A stretch of 12,670 nt of DNA, from the NCBI GenBank assembly GCA_903959665.1, contig CAJBXY010000031.1, forward strand, positions 1 to 12,670. Reading direction: 5' to 3'. Below are positions 1 through 7,415 of this stretch, piece after piece. The stretch comes from an uncultured Solirubrobacterales bacterium (GTDB lineage Bacteria; Actinomycetota; Thermoleophilia; Solirubrobacterales; Solirubrobacteraceae). The notes under the pieces are model-generated. The model was not told where the DNA came from. It searched no databases and worked only from the letters and a program-made list of their open reading frames with translations. Made by a program: the position numbers and the translations under genes. The number at the start of each line of letters is the position of its first letter. Within the stretch, counting starts at the first letter, position 1.

Positions 1-719
1 ATGATCCCGCCGTCAACTAGCTCGCGGTCACGCACTTTGACCGGCTTAAAGACCATTGGCAGCGCAGCCGAGGCGCGGACTGCGCGCGAGATCGGCACGT
101 CGTCCCAGCCCTCTTCGCCAAAGACAACCCGTTCGCATGAGTCAAGGTCGGTCGCCGTTAGGTAGAGCTCGCAGCCGAGCGCGCGGATGTCATCGGTCCG
201 CTCGGGGTCGCTGAGGACCTCCTTCAGGTACTTCTCCAAGCCGGCGCCGCTATAAATGCCGGAAGGAAGATCTTCGCTGAGGCCGAGCATCAGATCCATC
301 GCTGAAATGTGGCGCCAGCGCGGTGCGAGGTCGCGAGCAAGCCGACCAAGCCGCAGTGGCAGAAGAGCGCCGGTGCGGGCGTACTCGAGCAGGTTTGGGC
401 GCAGCATCATGCCAAGGCTGATGTCACGAAAAGAGCTCGTCTCCTGACCGTTTACGACGCGCATCATCTCTTCAGGCGTAACGCCGTTGGCGGCAAGCGC
501 GGCGACAAATGCTCCAGCGCTGGTGCCGACGTAGATGTCGAACTCATTGACGTTGCGGTTTACGGCCAGAAGGTCGAGCGCACGGAGCGCGCCGATCTCA
601 TAAACCGCGCCGGTCATGCCGCCGCCGCCGAGCACCAAAGCCGTCTTCTCCGGCCGCTTCTTGCTACCGCCGCTCGGCGGCTTGCGGTTCTTGCTGGAGA
701 GCTTCACAACATCTGCCAT
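1..719 (-). CDS. Patatin-like phospholipase family protein (3' end beyond the window)
   Basis: This is the first 239 codons of a lipid acyl hydrolase of the patatin family, which cleaves acyl esters with a Ser-Asp dyad. After a basic, probably disordered N-terminus (residues 1-25) the protein shows the oxyanion-hole loop GGGGMTG at 31-37, the nucleophile elbow GTSAG at 65-69 (Ser67) and the catalytic-Asp motif DGG at 236-238, right at the window edge. All three signatures are intact, so the enzyme is probably active. No signal peptide or membrane segment is visible, which suggests a cytoplasmic or peripheral protein. The ATG at 719 is the first Met ahead of the fold; no strong Shine-Dalgarno site precedes it. 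The gene diverges from the carboxypeptidase gene across a 97-bp gap. The substrate cannot be told from sequence. The family call is secure; only the C-terminal part is unseen. Confidence 0.9.
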   Translation of the reverse strand, partial: MADVVKLSSKNRKPPSGGSKKRPEKTALVLGGGGMTGAVYEIGALRALDLLAVNRNVNEFDIYVGTSAGAFVAALAANGVTPEEMMRVVNGQETSSFRDISLGMMLRPNLLEYARTGALLPLRLGRLARDLAPRWRHISAMDLMLGLSEDLPSGIYSGAGLEKYLKEVLSDPERTDDIRALGCELYLTATDLDSCERVVFGEEGWDDVPISRAVRASAALPMVFKPVKVRDRELVDGGI

Positions 720-816
720 TAACATCCATTCTAGGGGTAAGGAGCGATTTAGCGGGTTGTCATTAGCGCAGGAAAACCTGCGCCTGCCAAGCTCCGCGCC
801 CAGTACCGTTCCCCCT
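720..816. other. Divergent intergenic region with a perfect inverted repeat
   Basis: This 97-bp gap separates the divergent patatin-like and carboxypeptidase genes and must hold the start signals of both. It contains a perfect inverted repeat at 766-783 (7-bp arms GCGCAGG and CCTGCGC around AAAA). A TTGTCA at 757-762 resembles a -35 box but has no -10 at the proper distance. A TANNNT-type hexamer, TACCGT, at 804-809 lies 7 bp before the GTG at 817, the spacing expected of a leaderless transcript. An AAGGAG at 739-744 could serve a TTG start at 757 instead. The promoter assignments are weak inferences. Confidence 0.45.
766..783. repeat. Perfect 7-bp inverted repeat, possible operator or hairpin
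   Basis: The sequence GCGCAGGAAAACCTGCGC has 7-bp arms and a 4-nt spacer. No T-run follows on either strand, so it does not look like an intrinsic terminator. Its position between two divergent genes would suit a regulator binding site, but no regulator is encoded nearby and no second copy was noticed in the window. Confidence 0.45.
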
Positions 817-2025
817 GTGACGTGGATTAAGCGCTTTGCGCTGCTCTGCGCAGCTCTCGCTGCCGTGGCCTTGGCTGCCCCGCCGGCGCCGGCGCTGGCG
901 CTCTCGAAGACCGAGGTGCAGAAGCGGATCGCTTCGGCGCTACTGCGTGCCGGATCGAGCAGCGGTGCGCTGGTTACAGACCTGACGACAGGCGAGCGCC
1001 TCTACGCCGCTCGAGCCGACCTAGCGCGGGTCCCGGCTTCGAACGAAAAGCTCTACACGACGGCGACCATACTCGGGCGCTTCGGCCCGCTGGCGCGCTT
1101 CAACACCGAGCTGTTTGCCAGCGGCGTAGTCGACGAAGACGGCCTCCTCGACGGCGACCTGATCCTCCGCGGCGGCGGCGACCCGAGCTTCAGCGGCGAG
1201 GACATCGACTCGCTCGGACGTGCGGTTCAGAGGGCTGGGATCGAGGCAGTCTCCGGCGGCATCGTTGGAGACGAATCACGCTTCGACAAACGCCGCGGCG
1301 GGCCCGCAAGCGGCTGGAGCGTTGACGGCTACATCGGCGGTTCGCTCGGCGCGCTGGTACTGAACCGCGGCTCAGGCGATTACGGCAACCCTGGCCTGGC
1401 TGCAGCCAGCGCTCTCTCAAAAGAGCTGAGCGGCCTAAAGATCGAGCGCGGCAGGAAGGCACGGACCGGTCTCACGCCGGCCGGGGCGAAGCGGATTTCG
1501 CTGCTCCGCTCGCCAACCGTCAGCGGGCTGATCGAAGTCACCAACACCGCTTCAGACAACTTCTATGCCGAGATGCTGGTCAAGAACCTTGGCGCCCGCT
1601 TTGCGAAGTCGGGTTCAACGGCGGCGGGCGCCGCCGTGATGCGTAGCTACCTCAGGCGTTTTGGGATAAGCCCCCAGATCAGCGATGGGTCGGGGCTCTC
1701 GCGTGGCAACCGCACCTCCCCGCGCGAACTCGTGGCGCTGCTGGCCGCGATGCACGAAGGGCCTCAGCGCGCCGCATTCGAGGATTCGCTCGCCGTCGCC
1801 GGTCGAAGCGGCACACTCGCCGGGCGGATGAACGGCAGCGCCGCCGAGGGTGCGTGCCGAGGCAAGACGGGGACGCTCAGCGACGTCAGCGGCCTCTCAG
1901 GGCTCTGCAACGCAAAGAACGGCCACGTGATCGCATTCTCGATGCTGATGAACAGCGTCTCACCGGCCAGCGCGCGCAGCCTTCAGGACAGCGCCGTCAA
2001 GGCGATCGCCAACTACAACGACTGA
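817..2025 (+). CDS. dacB: D-alanyl-D-alanine carboxypeptidase/endopeptidase, peptidase S13 (PBP4) family
   Basis: This penicillin-binding protein should trim or cleave peptidoglycan peptides outside the membrane. With the GTG start at 817 it has 402 residues and an obvious export signal: Lys5-Arg6, a hydrophobic stretch to about 20, then an Ala/Pro-rich cleavage region near 22-28. The active-site motifs are SxxK at 75-78 (SNEK), SxN at 246-248 (SDN) and KTG at 350-352. About 170 residues separate SxxK from SxN, fewer than in E. coli PBP4, so the inserted domains are reduced. The frame stays open upstream to an ATG at 616, but that extension overlaps the divergent patatin-like gene and would bury the signal peptide. 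A TTG at 757 with AAGGAG upstream is a second possible start. It is the only plus-strand gene here and its stop lies 9 bp from the ligA stop. Family assignment is firm; the start is less so. Confidence 0.9.
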   Translation: MTWIKRFALLCAALAAVALAAPPAPALALSKTEVQKRIASALLRAGSSSGALVTDLTTGERLYAARADLARVPASNEKLYTTATILGRFGPLARFNTELFASGVVDEDGLLDGDLILRGGGDPSFSGEDIDSLGRAVQRAGIEAVSGGIVGDESRFDKRRGGPASGWSVDGYIGGSLGALVLNRGSGDYGNPGLAAASALSKELSGLKIERGRKARTGLTPAGAKRISLLRSPTVSGLIEVTNTASDNFYAEMLVKNLGARFAKSGSTAAGAAVMRSYLRRFGISPQISDGSGLSRGNRTSPRELVALLAAMHEGPQRAAFEDSLAVAGRSGTLAGRMNGSAAEGACRGKTGTLSDVSGLSGLCNAKNGHVIAFSMLMNSVSPASARSLQDSAVKAIANYND

Positions 2026-2034
2026 ACCGAGCAC

Positions 2035-4050
2035 TCACCCACTGGCAAGGAGCGCCAGCAGCGCCGCCTCGTCGAGCACAGCGACGCCAAGTCGCTCGGC
2101 CTTCTCTAGCTTCGAACCGGCCGCATCACCCGCAACAAGGAAGTCGGTCTTCTTCGAAACCGAGGTCGTGACGCGGCCGCCGGCGGCGAGAATCTTCTCA
2201 CTGGCCTGCTCGCGCGTCAGCGTTGGAAGCGTGCCGGTAAGGACGAAGGTCTTGTCGGCAAGATGCCCCTCACCTGGCGGCGCACCCTCCTGTTCGAACT
2301 GCAGCCCGGCGCCGCGCAGCTCGGCGATTAGCTGCCTCGTCTGCCGATCGGCCAGCTGCGTGATGATCAGCTCGCCAACGATCGGGCCCACTCCTGGAGT
2401 TTGCGAAATCTCATCAACGTCGGCCGCGAGCAGCGCATCGATCGTCCGTAGCCGCTGGGCAAGGCTGCGGCCGGTTACCTCACCGACGCCCTCAATGCCA
2501 AGCGCGAACAGCACACTGGCGAAGGGGCGTGCTTTCGAGGCCTCAAGCGAGTCGATGATCCCCTGCGCTGAGAGCTCGCCCATGCCGTCAAGCTCGGCGA
2601 GCTGCGCGACGGTTAGTGAATAAAGGTCGGCGGCGCTCTCAACCAAACCCTTCTCCAACAGCATCACTGCGAGCTTCTCGCCGAGCCCGTCAACGTCCAT
2701 CGCCCCGCGCGAGACGAAGTGCGTGAGCAGCGCCTCGCTGCGGCCCTCGCAGTTGCGGTTCGGGCACTTCGTGAAGACCGAATTCTCCGGCTTGACGGTC
2801 GCCGTCCCGCAAACCGGGCACTTCTTTGGTGCGCTGACCGCCGTTGCCCGGCCCTTGCGCTCGGCGGCGTGCGGGGCCGGCGAGACGACCTGCGGGATTA
2901 CGTCGCCGGCGCGCAAGATGATCACTTCGTCGCCGGGGCGGACGTCCTTGCGAGCTAGATCTTCTTCATTGTGGAGCGTGGCGTGTTGGACGACCACGCC
3001 GCCCACTTCGACCGGCTCGAGCACGGCATACGGGTGGAGGTCACCGAACTTGCCGACGCTCCACTTGATCTCCTTGAGCTGCGTGAGCTTCGTTGTTGGA
3101 GGGAACTTCCAGGCGATCGCCCAGCGTGGGTCGCGGCCGACGACGCCAAGCCGCCGCTGCTGCTCAGCGTCATCGACCTTGATCACAACGCCGTCGATCT
3201 CGAAGCTGAGTGCACCGCGGCGCTGCTGCCAAGCAAGGCAGCGGTCGATCACCTCCTGCTCGCTGCCCAGCCGCTCGATCTCACTGTTGACCGGGAAGCC
3301 GCGCTGGCGCAGCCAATCGAGCGTCTCCCACTGCGATCCGAAGCTGATTCCCTCGCAGGCACCAACGCCGTAGGCCCAGAGCGATAGCGGCCGCTCAGCG
3401 GCGAGGCGCGGGTCAAGCTGGCGCAGCGTCCCGGCGGCCGCGTTGCGTGGGTTCATGAAGGTCGGCTTGCCGTCGCTGGCGCGGCGCTCGTTGAGGCTTT
3501 GAAAGCCGTCGAGCGACATGTAAACCTCACCGCGCACCTCGATCATTGGCGGTGCGTCCTCAATGCTCAGCGGAACGGTTGGGATTGTGCGCAGGTTGTG
3601 TGTTACGTCCTCTCCAACTTCGCCGTTGCCACGCGTTGCGCCACGCTCGAGAACGCCATCCCGGTAAACGATCGAGATTGCCAGCCCGTCAACCTTCGGC
3701 TCGCAGACGTACTGGAAAGCTGCCTCTTCGATCCCTTCGCGCGCCAAGTGGTTTCGCATCCGCAGCACCCAGCCATCGAACTCCTCCGGGCTGCGCGCGT
3801 TGGCGAGCGAAAACATTGCCTGCGGATGGGTCACCTTCTCTAGCGCGCTGACCGGCTCCGCCCCCACACGCTGCGTCGGTGAGTCGGGCGTCACCAGCTC
3901 CGGGTGATCGCGCTCGAGCTCGCGCAGCTCGTCGAGCAGCGCGTCGTACTGATCATCGCCGATCGAAGGATCGTCCTCAACGTAGTAGCGCTCGTTGTGC
4001 TCGCGCAGCTCGTTGCGCAGCTCCTCGGCGCGCCTGGCCTCGGCGCTCAC
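2035..4050 (-). CDS. ligA: NAD+-dependent DNA ligase LigA
   Basis: LigA seals nicks in replication and repair using NAD+. The 671 residues are full length for the family. Domain Ia with its conserved tyrosines (RYY at 21-23, YDAL at 35-38) is followed by the adenylation motif KVDG at 119-122 (Lys119 is the AMP-accepting residue), EVRGE at 171-175, EIDGVVIKVD at 284-293 and AWKFPP at 313-318. Then come the OB fold (about 330-395), a zinc finger with Cys411, Cys414, Cys429 and Cys434, helix-hairpin-helix repeats (about 450-570) and a C-terminal BRCT domain (about 597-671). Two motifs differ from the usual family form: RGNG at 140-143 where RGDG is common, and VGKFG at 332-336 where VGRTG is common. 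The GTG start at 4050 overlaps the surE stop as GTGA, implying translational coupling. The gene converges on dacB. Confidence 0.97.
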   Translation of the reverse strand: MSAEARRAEELRNELREHNERYYVEDDPSIGDDQYDALLDELRELERDHPELVTPDSPTQRVGAEPVSALEKVTHPQAMFSLANARSPEEFDGWVLRMRNHLAREGIEEAAFQYVCEPKVDGLAISIVYRDGVLERGATRGNGEVGEDVTHNLRTIPTVPLSIEDAPPMIEVRGEVYMSLDGFQSLNERRASDGKPTFMNPRNAAAGTLRQLDPRLAAERPLSLWAYGVGACEGISFGSQWETLDWLRQRGFPVNSEIERLGSEQEVIDRCLAWQQRRGALSFEIDGVVIKVDDAEQQRRLGVVGRDPRWAIAWKFPPTTKLTQLKEIKWSVGKFGDLHPYAVLEPVEVGGVVVQHATLHNEEDLARKDVRPGDEVIILRAGDVIPQVVSPAPHAAERKGRATAVSAPKKCPVCGTATVKPENSVFTKCPNRNCEGRSEALLTHFVSRGAMDVDGLGEKLAVMLLEKGLVESAADLYSLTVAQLAELDGMGELSAQGIIDSLEASKARPFASVLFALGIEGVGEVTGRSLAQRLRTIDALLAADVDEISQTPGVGPIVGELIITQLADRQTRQLIAELRGAGLQFEQEGAPPGEGHLADKTFVLTGTLPTLTREQASEKILAAGGRVTTSVSKKTDFLVAGDAAGSKLEKAERLGVAVLDEAALLALLASG

Positions 4051-4865
4051 GGCTGCTGTGGAGCGTCAGCTTCAAGCAGCTGGCTCAGGTCGCGGGCTCC
4101 GAGCGCCTCAATTCCAGGCTCGTAGGTGAGGTCAAAGTGCAGAGGGGTAACGGCGATATTTCCGGCGGCGAGCGCTGCTAGGTCTGTCCCTGGCTCATCC
4201 TCGAATCCGTGATCCTCGCCGTAGATTGAAAAGCGCCGGCGGCCAGCCTCGCCCTGCTCTTGCAGCTTCAGCTCGTCGCGGTAGATCCGTTTGCCAAGGC
4301 GCGTTATCTCAACCCCCGTTGGCGCGTCGCCGGGAACGTTCACGTTGATCAACGTTCCCGGCGGCATCGGCGTGTGGCCAACGTGCTGCGCCAGTCTCGC
4401 GACGAATTCAGCGCCGGCATCGAAGTTGAAGTGTCGCCCCCAGCGGAAGTCCATCTCGCGGCTCGTCGACTGCTGCGAGGCGGCAATCGCCGGAATCCCC
4501 AGCAGAACTCCTTCGAGCGCCGCGGCGACGGTGCCCGAGTAGGTCACGTCATCGCCGAGGTTGGCGCCGTGATTGATTCCCGAGACGATCAGTTCGGGGT
4601 AGAAGCCTTCGACCAAGCCAAGCGTGGCGAAGCGCACACAATCGACGGGAGTTCCCTCCGTGGCGTAGCCGACGCTTCCATCATCGAACGGGATCTCCTC
4701 GATCCAGAGCGGCTTGTGCGTTGTGATCTTGCGCGCAAATGCCGAGCGGTTGCCGTCCGGGGCGATAGTCACGAGCTCAATATCTGGCAGCCCCGCCAGC
4801 GCCAAGCGGAGCCGTTGCAGCCCTTCGGCTTCGAGGCCGTCGTCGTTGGTGAGAAGAACCTTCAT
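4047..4865 (-). CDS. surE: 5'/3'-nucleotidase SurE (survival protein E)
   Basis: SurE is a metal-dependent phosphatase that removes phosphate from nucleoside 5'- and 3'-monophosphates in the cytoplasm. The N-terminal TNDDG motif (residues 6-10; Asp8 and Asp9 as metal ligands), Ser41 in APDGNRSA, and Asn98 within SGINHGANLGDD followed by VTYSGTVAAALEG match the family's metal site. The length, 272 residues, is usual. The ATG at 4865 sits directly ahead of the first beta strand (KVLLTNDDG), so the start is sound, although its Shine-Dalgarno site is weak. The gene follows rplQ after 66 bp and overlaps ligA by 4 bp, so the two are probably co-expressed. In many actinobacteria truA follows rplQ, so the placement is notable. 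Confidence 0.96.
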   Translation of the reverse strand: MKVLLTNDDGLEAEGLQRLRLALAGLPDIELVTIAPDGNRSAFARKITTHKPLWIEEIPFDDGSVGYATEGTPVDCVRFATLGLVEGFYPELIVSGINHGANLGDDVTYSGTVAAALEGVLLGIPAIAASQQSTSREMDFRWGRHFNFDAGAEFVARLAQHVGHTPMPPGTLINVNVPGDAPTGVEITRLGKRIYRDELKLQEQGEAGRRRFSIYGEDHGFEDEPGTDLAALAAGNIAVTPLHFDLTYEPGIEALGARDLSQLLEADAPQQP

Positions 4866-4931
4866 TGCGCGCTCAAGCCGAGCATAGAGCGCGGTGCTGG
4901 CGGCACGACCGCTGAGAGTAAGCGGAACGGC
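4866..4931 (-). other. Spacer between rplQ and surE
   Basis: This 66-bp spacer ends the run of tightly packed ribosomal genes. On the minus strand it has a small hairpin (CCGCT and AGCGG arms, 4909-4925) with no T-run, and a -10-like TATGCT at 4881-4886 about 15 bp before the surE ATG, without a convincing -35. It could hold a weak secondary promoter for surE-ligA, or nothing at all. Read-through from the alpha operon is equally possible. Confidence 0.3.
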
Positions 4932-5285
4932 TCAGACGAGTTCGAGATAGACCATCTCGGTTGAGTCGCTGCGCCGTGGCCCAAGCTTGAGGATCCGCGT
5001 GTAACCGCCCGGGCGCTCGCTGTAGCGCGGCGCGACCTCGGTGAAGAGCTTGTGCACGGCGGTGGCGTCCTGCCCGAGCGCTGAAAGAGCCTGACGGCGA
5101 GCGTGAAGATCGCCGCGCTTGCCGAGCGTAATTAGCTGCTCGAGCTCTGGCTTGACGGCCTTGGCCTTCGCCTCGGTCGTCTTGATCCGCTCGTGCTCAA
5201 TCATCTCCTTACAGAGGTTGCGCAGCATCGCCTTGCGGTGGGAAGGGCTGCGGCTTAGCTTGTGGCGGGTTTTCTGGTGGCGCAT
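4932..5285 (-). CDS. rplQ: 50S ribosomal protein L17
   Basis: L17 is a large-subunit protein near the exit-tunnel face. The N-terminus is the family signature: MRHQKTRHKLSRSPSHRKAM at 1-20, then LRNLCKEMIEHERIKTTEAKAKAVKPELE-type sequence to about 50. The C-terminus GGYTRILKLGPRRSD is also typical. At 117 residues it is of normal length, without the alanine-rich tail that some actinobacterial L17 proteins carry. A clear GAGGA Shine-Dalgarno stretch lies about 7 nt before the ATG. It is the last gene of the alpha operon, 11 bp after rpoA. Confidence 0.98.
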   Translation of the reverse strand: MRHQKTRHKLSRSPSHRKAMLRNLCKEMIEHERIKTTEAKAKAVKPELEQLITLGKRGDLHARRQALSALGQDATAVHKLFTEVAPRYSERPGGYTRILKLGPRRSDSTEMVYLELV

Positions 5286-5296
5286 GGTTTCGGTCC

Positions 5297-6274
5297 TCAG
5301 TCGTCGCGCAGCGCCATACCGCGCGCAGCAAGCGTTTCGATTACCTCGTCGATCGACTTCTTGCCGAAGTTCGGGATCGCGTTGAGCTCAGCCTCGGACT
5401 TCGAGAGCAGGTCGCCGATCGTCTGGATTCCGGCGCGCTTGAGGCAGTTGTATGAACGGACGCCAAGCTCCAGCTCCTCGATCAGAATGTCGTCAAGTGG
5501 GCCACCGGCGGCGAGCGGCGCGGCGCCTGGGATCGCTCCCATCCCGACCGAGTCGAGCTGGTTGACCGGGCCGGCACGGAGCTCTTCGATCCGATCCTCG
5601 TCGGTGAAGATCGCCAGCTGTGAGATCAGGATCTCGGAGGCCTCGCGTAGAGCGGTCTGCGGATCGAGTGAGCCGTCGGTCTCGATGTCGAGCGTCAGTT
5701 TGTCGAAGTCGGTGCGCTGGCCAACACGGGCCTGCTCAACGGCATAGGCGACGCGCTGAACCGGCGAGAAGAGCGAGTCGATCGGAATAACGCCGATCGG
5801 CTGATCGTCGGTCTTGTTGTCTTCGGCGACGCGGTAACCGCGACCGCGGCCGATCGTCAGGTAGATCTCGAGCTTCGTCTTCGCCTCGAGCGTCGCGATG
5901 TGAATGTTCGGGTTGAGGATCTCGACGCCGGCCGGCAGGTCGATGTCCTTAGCCTTGATTTCGCCCGGGCCGGTGACTACGAGCGGCGCTTCAACTTCGC
6001 TCGCGTCGGAGTGCATCCGGCAGACGACCCCCTTCAGGTTGAGAATGATGTCTGTGACGTCTTCGGTCACACCCTCGATCGATGAAAACTCGTGGCGAAC
6101 GCCCTCAATCCGGACGCTCGTAACGGCAGCGCCGGAGAGCGAGCTGAGCAGCACGCGGCGCAGCGAGTTGCCGAAGGTGTAGCCAAAGCCACGGTCGAGC
6201 GGTTCGATTACGAATGAGCCGCTGTTCTCGTCGCTGGTGTCACTGGTGATACGAGGAATCTGAAAGTCGAGCAT
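5297..6274 (-). CDS. rpoA: DNA-directed RNA polymerase subunit alpha
   Basis: Alpha dimerises to nucleate RNA polymerase assembly, and its C-terminal domain contacts UP elements and activators. The protein has 325 residues. The N-terminal assembly domain (about 1-228) includes PLDRGFGYTFGNSLRRVLLS at 25-44. A Gly/Ala/Pro linker (about 231-258) follows. The C-terminal domain (259-325) keeps the DNA-contact residues: Arg273 and Asn276 in ELGVRSYNCLKR, and Gly304, Lys306 and Ser307 in NFGKKS. The ATG at 6274 is chosen because MLDFQIPRI fits the family start. The frame is open for 58 more codons upstream, but that stretch runs back into the end of rpsD and is not alpha-like. An AGGGA lies about 11 nt before the start. 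A 103-bp gap separates it from rpsD. Confidence 0.98.
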   Translation of the reverse strand: MLDFQIPRITSDTSDENSGSFVIEPLDRGFGYTFGNSLRRVLLSSLSGAAVTSVRIEGVRHEFSSIEGVTEDVTDIILNLKGVVCRMHSDASEVEAPLVVTGPGEIKAKDIDLPAGVEILNPNIHIATLEAKTKLEIYLTIGRGRGYRVAEDNKTDDQPIGVIPIDSLFSPVQRVAYAVEQARVGQRTDFDKLTLDIETDGSLDPQTALREASEILISQLAIFTDEDRIEELRAGPVNQLDSVGMGAIPGAAPLAAGGPLDDILIEELELGVRSYNCLKRAGIQTIGDLLSKSEAELNAIPNFGKKSIDEVIETLAARGMALRDD

Positions 6275-6377
6275 CTTGGCGATTTTCCCTGTGGTTGTAA
6301 TCGGCGCGGCGCCTAACTTCAGGCAACCGCCGGGCGCGCCGCCCCCTTGAAGCGGAGGCAAGCGCAAAACATTGCTG
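6275..6377 (-). other. Spacer between rpsD and rpoA
   Basis: At 103 bp this is the longest gap inside the alpha operon. It is GC-rich, and on the minus strand the arms CGGCGCG and CGCGCCG could form a 7-bp stem with a long loop. No convincing promoter or T-run terminator is visible. It may balance rpoA expression against the ribosomal genes, for example by processing or by a weak internal promoter, but the sequence does not prove either. Confidence 0.3.
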
Positions 6378-6998
6378 CTACTTCGAATACAGCTCGACGA
6401 TGAGCTGTTCCTGCACCGGCGTCGTAATCTCACGACGCTCGGGGGCACGCAGAATCTTTGCTGTCAGCGACTCGTGGTCGGCCTGCAACCAGGCCGGCAC
6501 CTGCGCCGTAAGTTCCGTGGCCCCGCGGACGACCGGCTCAGCCGGACTGTCGCCCTTGAGCGCGATGATGTCGCCCTCGTGGACCTGGAAGCTTGGAATG
6601 TCAACGCGGCGGCCGTTGACCGTCCAGTGGCCGTGGCGGACCATCTGGCGGGCCTGGCGGCGTGAACCGGCAAAGCCGAGGCGGACGATGACGTTGTCAA
6701 GGCGGCGTTCGAGCATCTGCAGCAGGTTCTCGCCGGTGATGCCGTCTTGGCGGCTGGCGCGGTCGTAGTAGAGGCGGAACTGCGTCTCAAGAACGCCGTA
6801 GTAGCGGCGAGCCTTCTGCTTCTCGCGCAGCTGCACGCGATACTCGCTCTGCTTCTGACGGCCACGGCCGTGGTCGCCTGGCGGATACGCGCGGCGCTCG
6901 AACGAGCACTTGTCGGTTAGGCAGCGCTCACCCTTGAGGAAGAGCTTCTCGCCTTCGCGGCGGCACTGCTTGCACTGAGGTGAAGTATCGCGAGCCAT
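6378..6998 (-). CDS. rpsD: 30S ribosomal protein S4, zinc-binding form
   Basis: S4 binds 16S rRNA early and nucleates assembly of the small-subunit body; in other bacteria it is also a translational autoregulator. The 206-residue protein begins with a complete zinc knuckle, Cys9, Cys12, Cys26 and Cys31, making it the metal-binding (C+) form. This is followed by RRAYPPGDHGRGR (35-47) and an S4 RNA-binding domain starting near RLDNVIVRLGFAGSRRQARQ. The C-terminus ELYSK is typical. The ATG at 6998 lies 13 bp after the rpsK stop with a GGGG-rich upstream patch. The protein is complete and unremarkable apart from keeping all four cysteines, which many high-GC actinobacteria have lost. Confidence 0.98.
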   Translation of the reverse strand: MARDTSPQCKQCRREGEKLFLKGERCLTDKCSFERRAYPPGDHGRGRQKQSEYRVQLREKQKARRYYGVLETQFRLYYDRASRQDGITGENLLQMLERRLDNVIVRLGFAGSRRQARQMVRHGHWTVNGRRVDIPSFQVHEGDIIALKGDSPAEPVVRGATELTAQVPAWLQADHESLTAKILRAPERREITTPVQEQLIVELYSK

Positions 6999-7011
6999 TG
7001 TTCAGCAGCCC

Positions 7012-7407
7012 CTATACGCGGCGGCGCTTGCGCGGCCGGCATCCGTTGTGGGCTTGCGGCGTTACGTCGCGCACGCTGATCACTTCAAGCCCTGCGGCCT
7101 GGAGCGAGCGGATCGCCGTCTCGCGGCCGGAGCCCGAGCCTTTGACGTAAACGTCGACCTTCTGAAGTCCCTGTTCGATTCCCTTGCGCGCCGCTGAGTC
7201 GGCCGTTACCTGCGCGGCGAACGGAGTCGACTTGCGCGAGCCTTTGAAGCCGGCTCCACCGGCCGATTCCCAAGCGATCACATTGCCTTGGAGGTCGGTG
7301 AGCGAGACGATCGTGTTGTTGAACGACGTCTTGATGTGAGCCTGACCGACAGGAATGTTCTTCTTGACCTTGCGGCGGCCACGGGCTGGGCGTTTTGGAG
7401 CTGGCAC
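7012..7407 (-). CDS. rpsK: 30S ribosomal protein S11
   Basis: S11 is a platform protein of the small subunit that contacts the mRNA exit region. The 131 residues show the basic N-terminus (PAPKRPARGRRKVKKN), AHIKTSFNNTIVSLTD at 23-38, WESAGGAGFKGSRKSTPFAA and the C-terminal DVTPQAHNGCRPRKRRRV, all family signatures. It starts with GTG at 7407. A GAGGA Shine-Dalgarno stretch overlaps the rpsM stop codon (ATGAGGA), which supports this start and coupling to rpsM, whose stop is 8 bp upstream. Confidence 0.98.
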   Translation of the reverse strand: MPAPKRPARGRRKVKKNIPVGQAHIKTSFNNTIVSLTDLQGNVIAWESAGGAGFKGSRKSTPFAAQVTADSAARKGIEQGLQKVDVYVKGSGSGRETAIRSLQAAGLEVISVRDVTPQAHNGCRPRKRRRV

Positions 7408-7415
7408 TTAGTTCC

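Noticed and set aside
309..722. 137-codon plus-strand frame near the left edge
   Set aside because: It is antisense to the patatin-like gene, whose three catalytic motifs are all intact on the minus strand.
616..816. N-terminal extension of the carboxypeptidase from the ATG at 616
   Set aside because: It overlaps the well-supported patatin-like gene on the other strand and would place a normal signal peptide 67 residues inside the protein.
2042..2058. Small hairpin (CTGGC and GCCAG arms) as a terminator between the carboxypeptidase gene and ligA
   Set aside because: Only five base pairs, no T-run, and it lies inside the ligA coding sequence.
6275..6448. 58-codon upstream extension of rpoA
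   Set aside because: It overlaps the end of rpsD, is not alpha-like, and the family start MLDFQIPRI fits the ATG at 6274.
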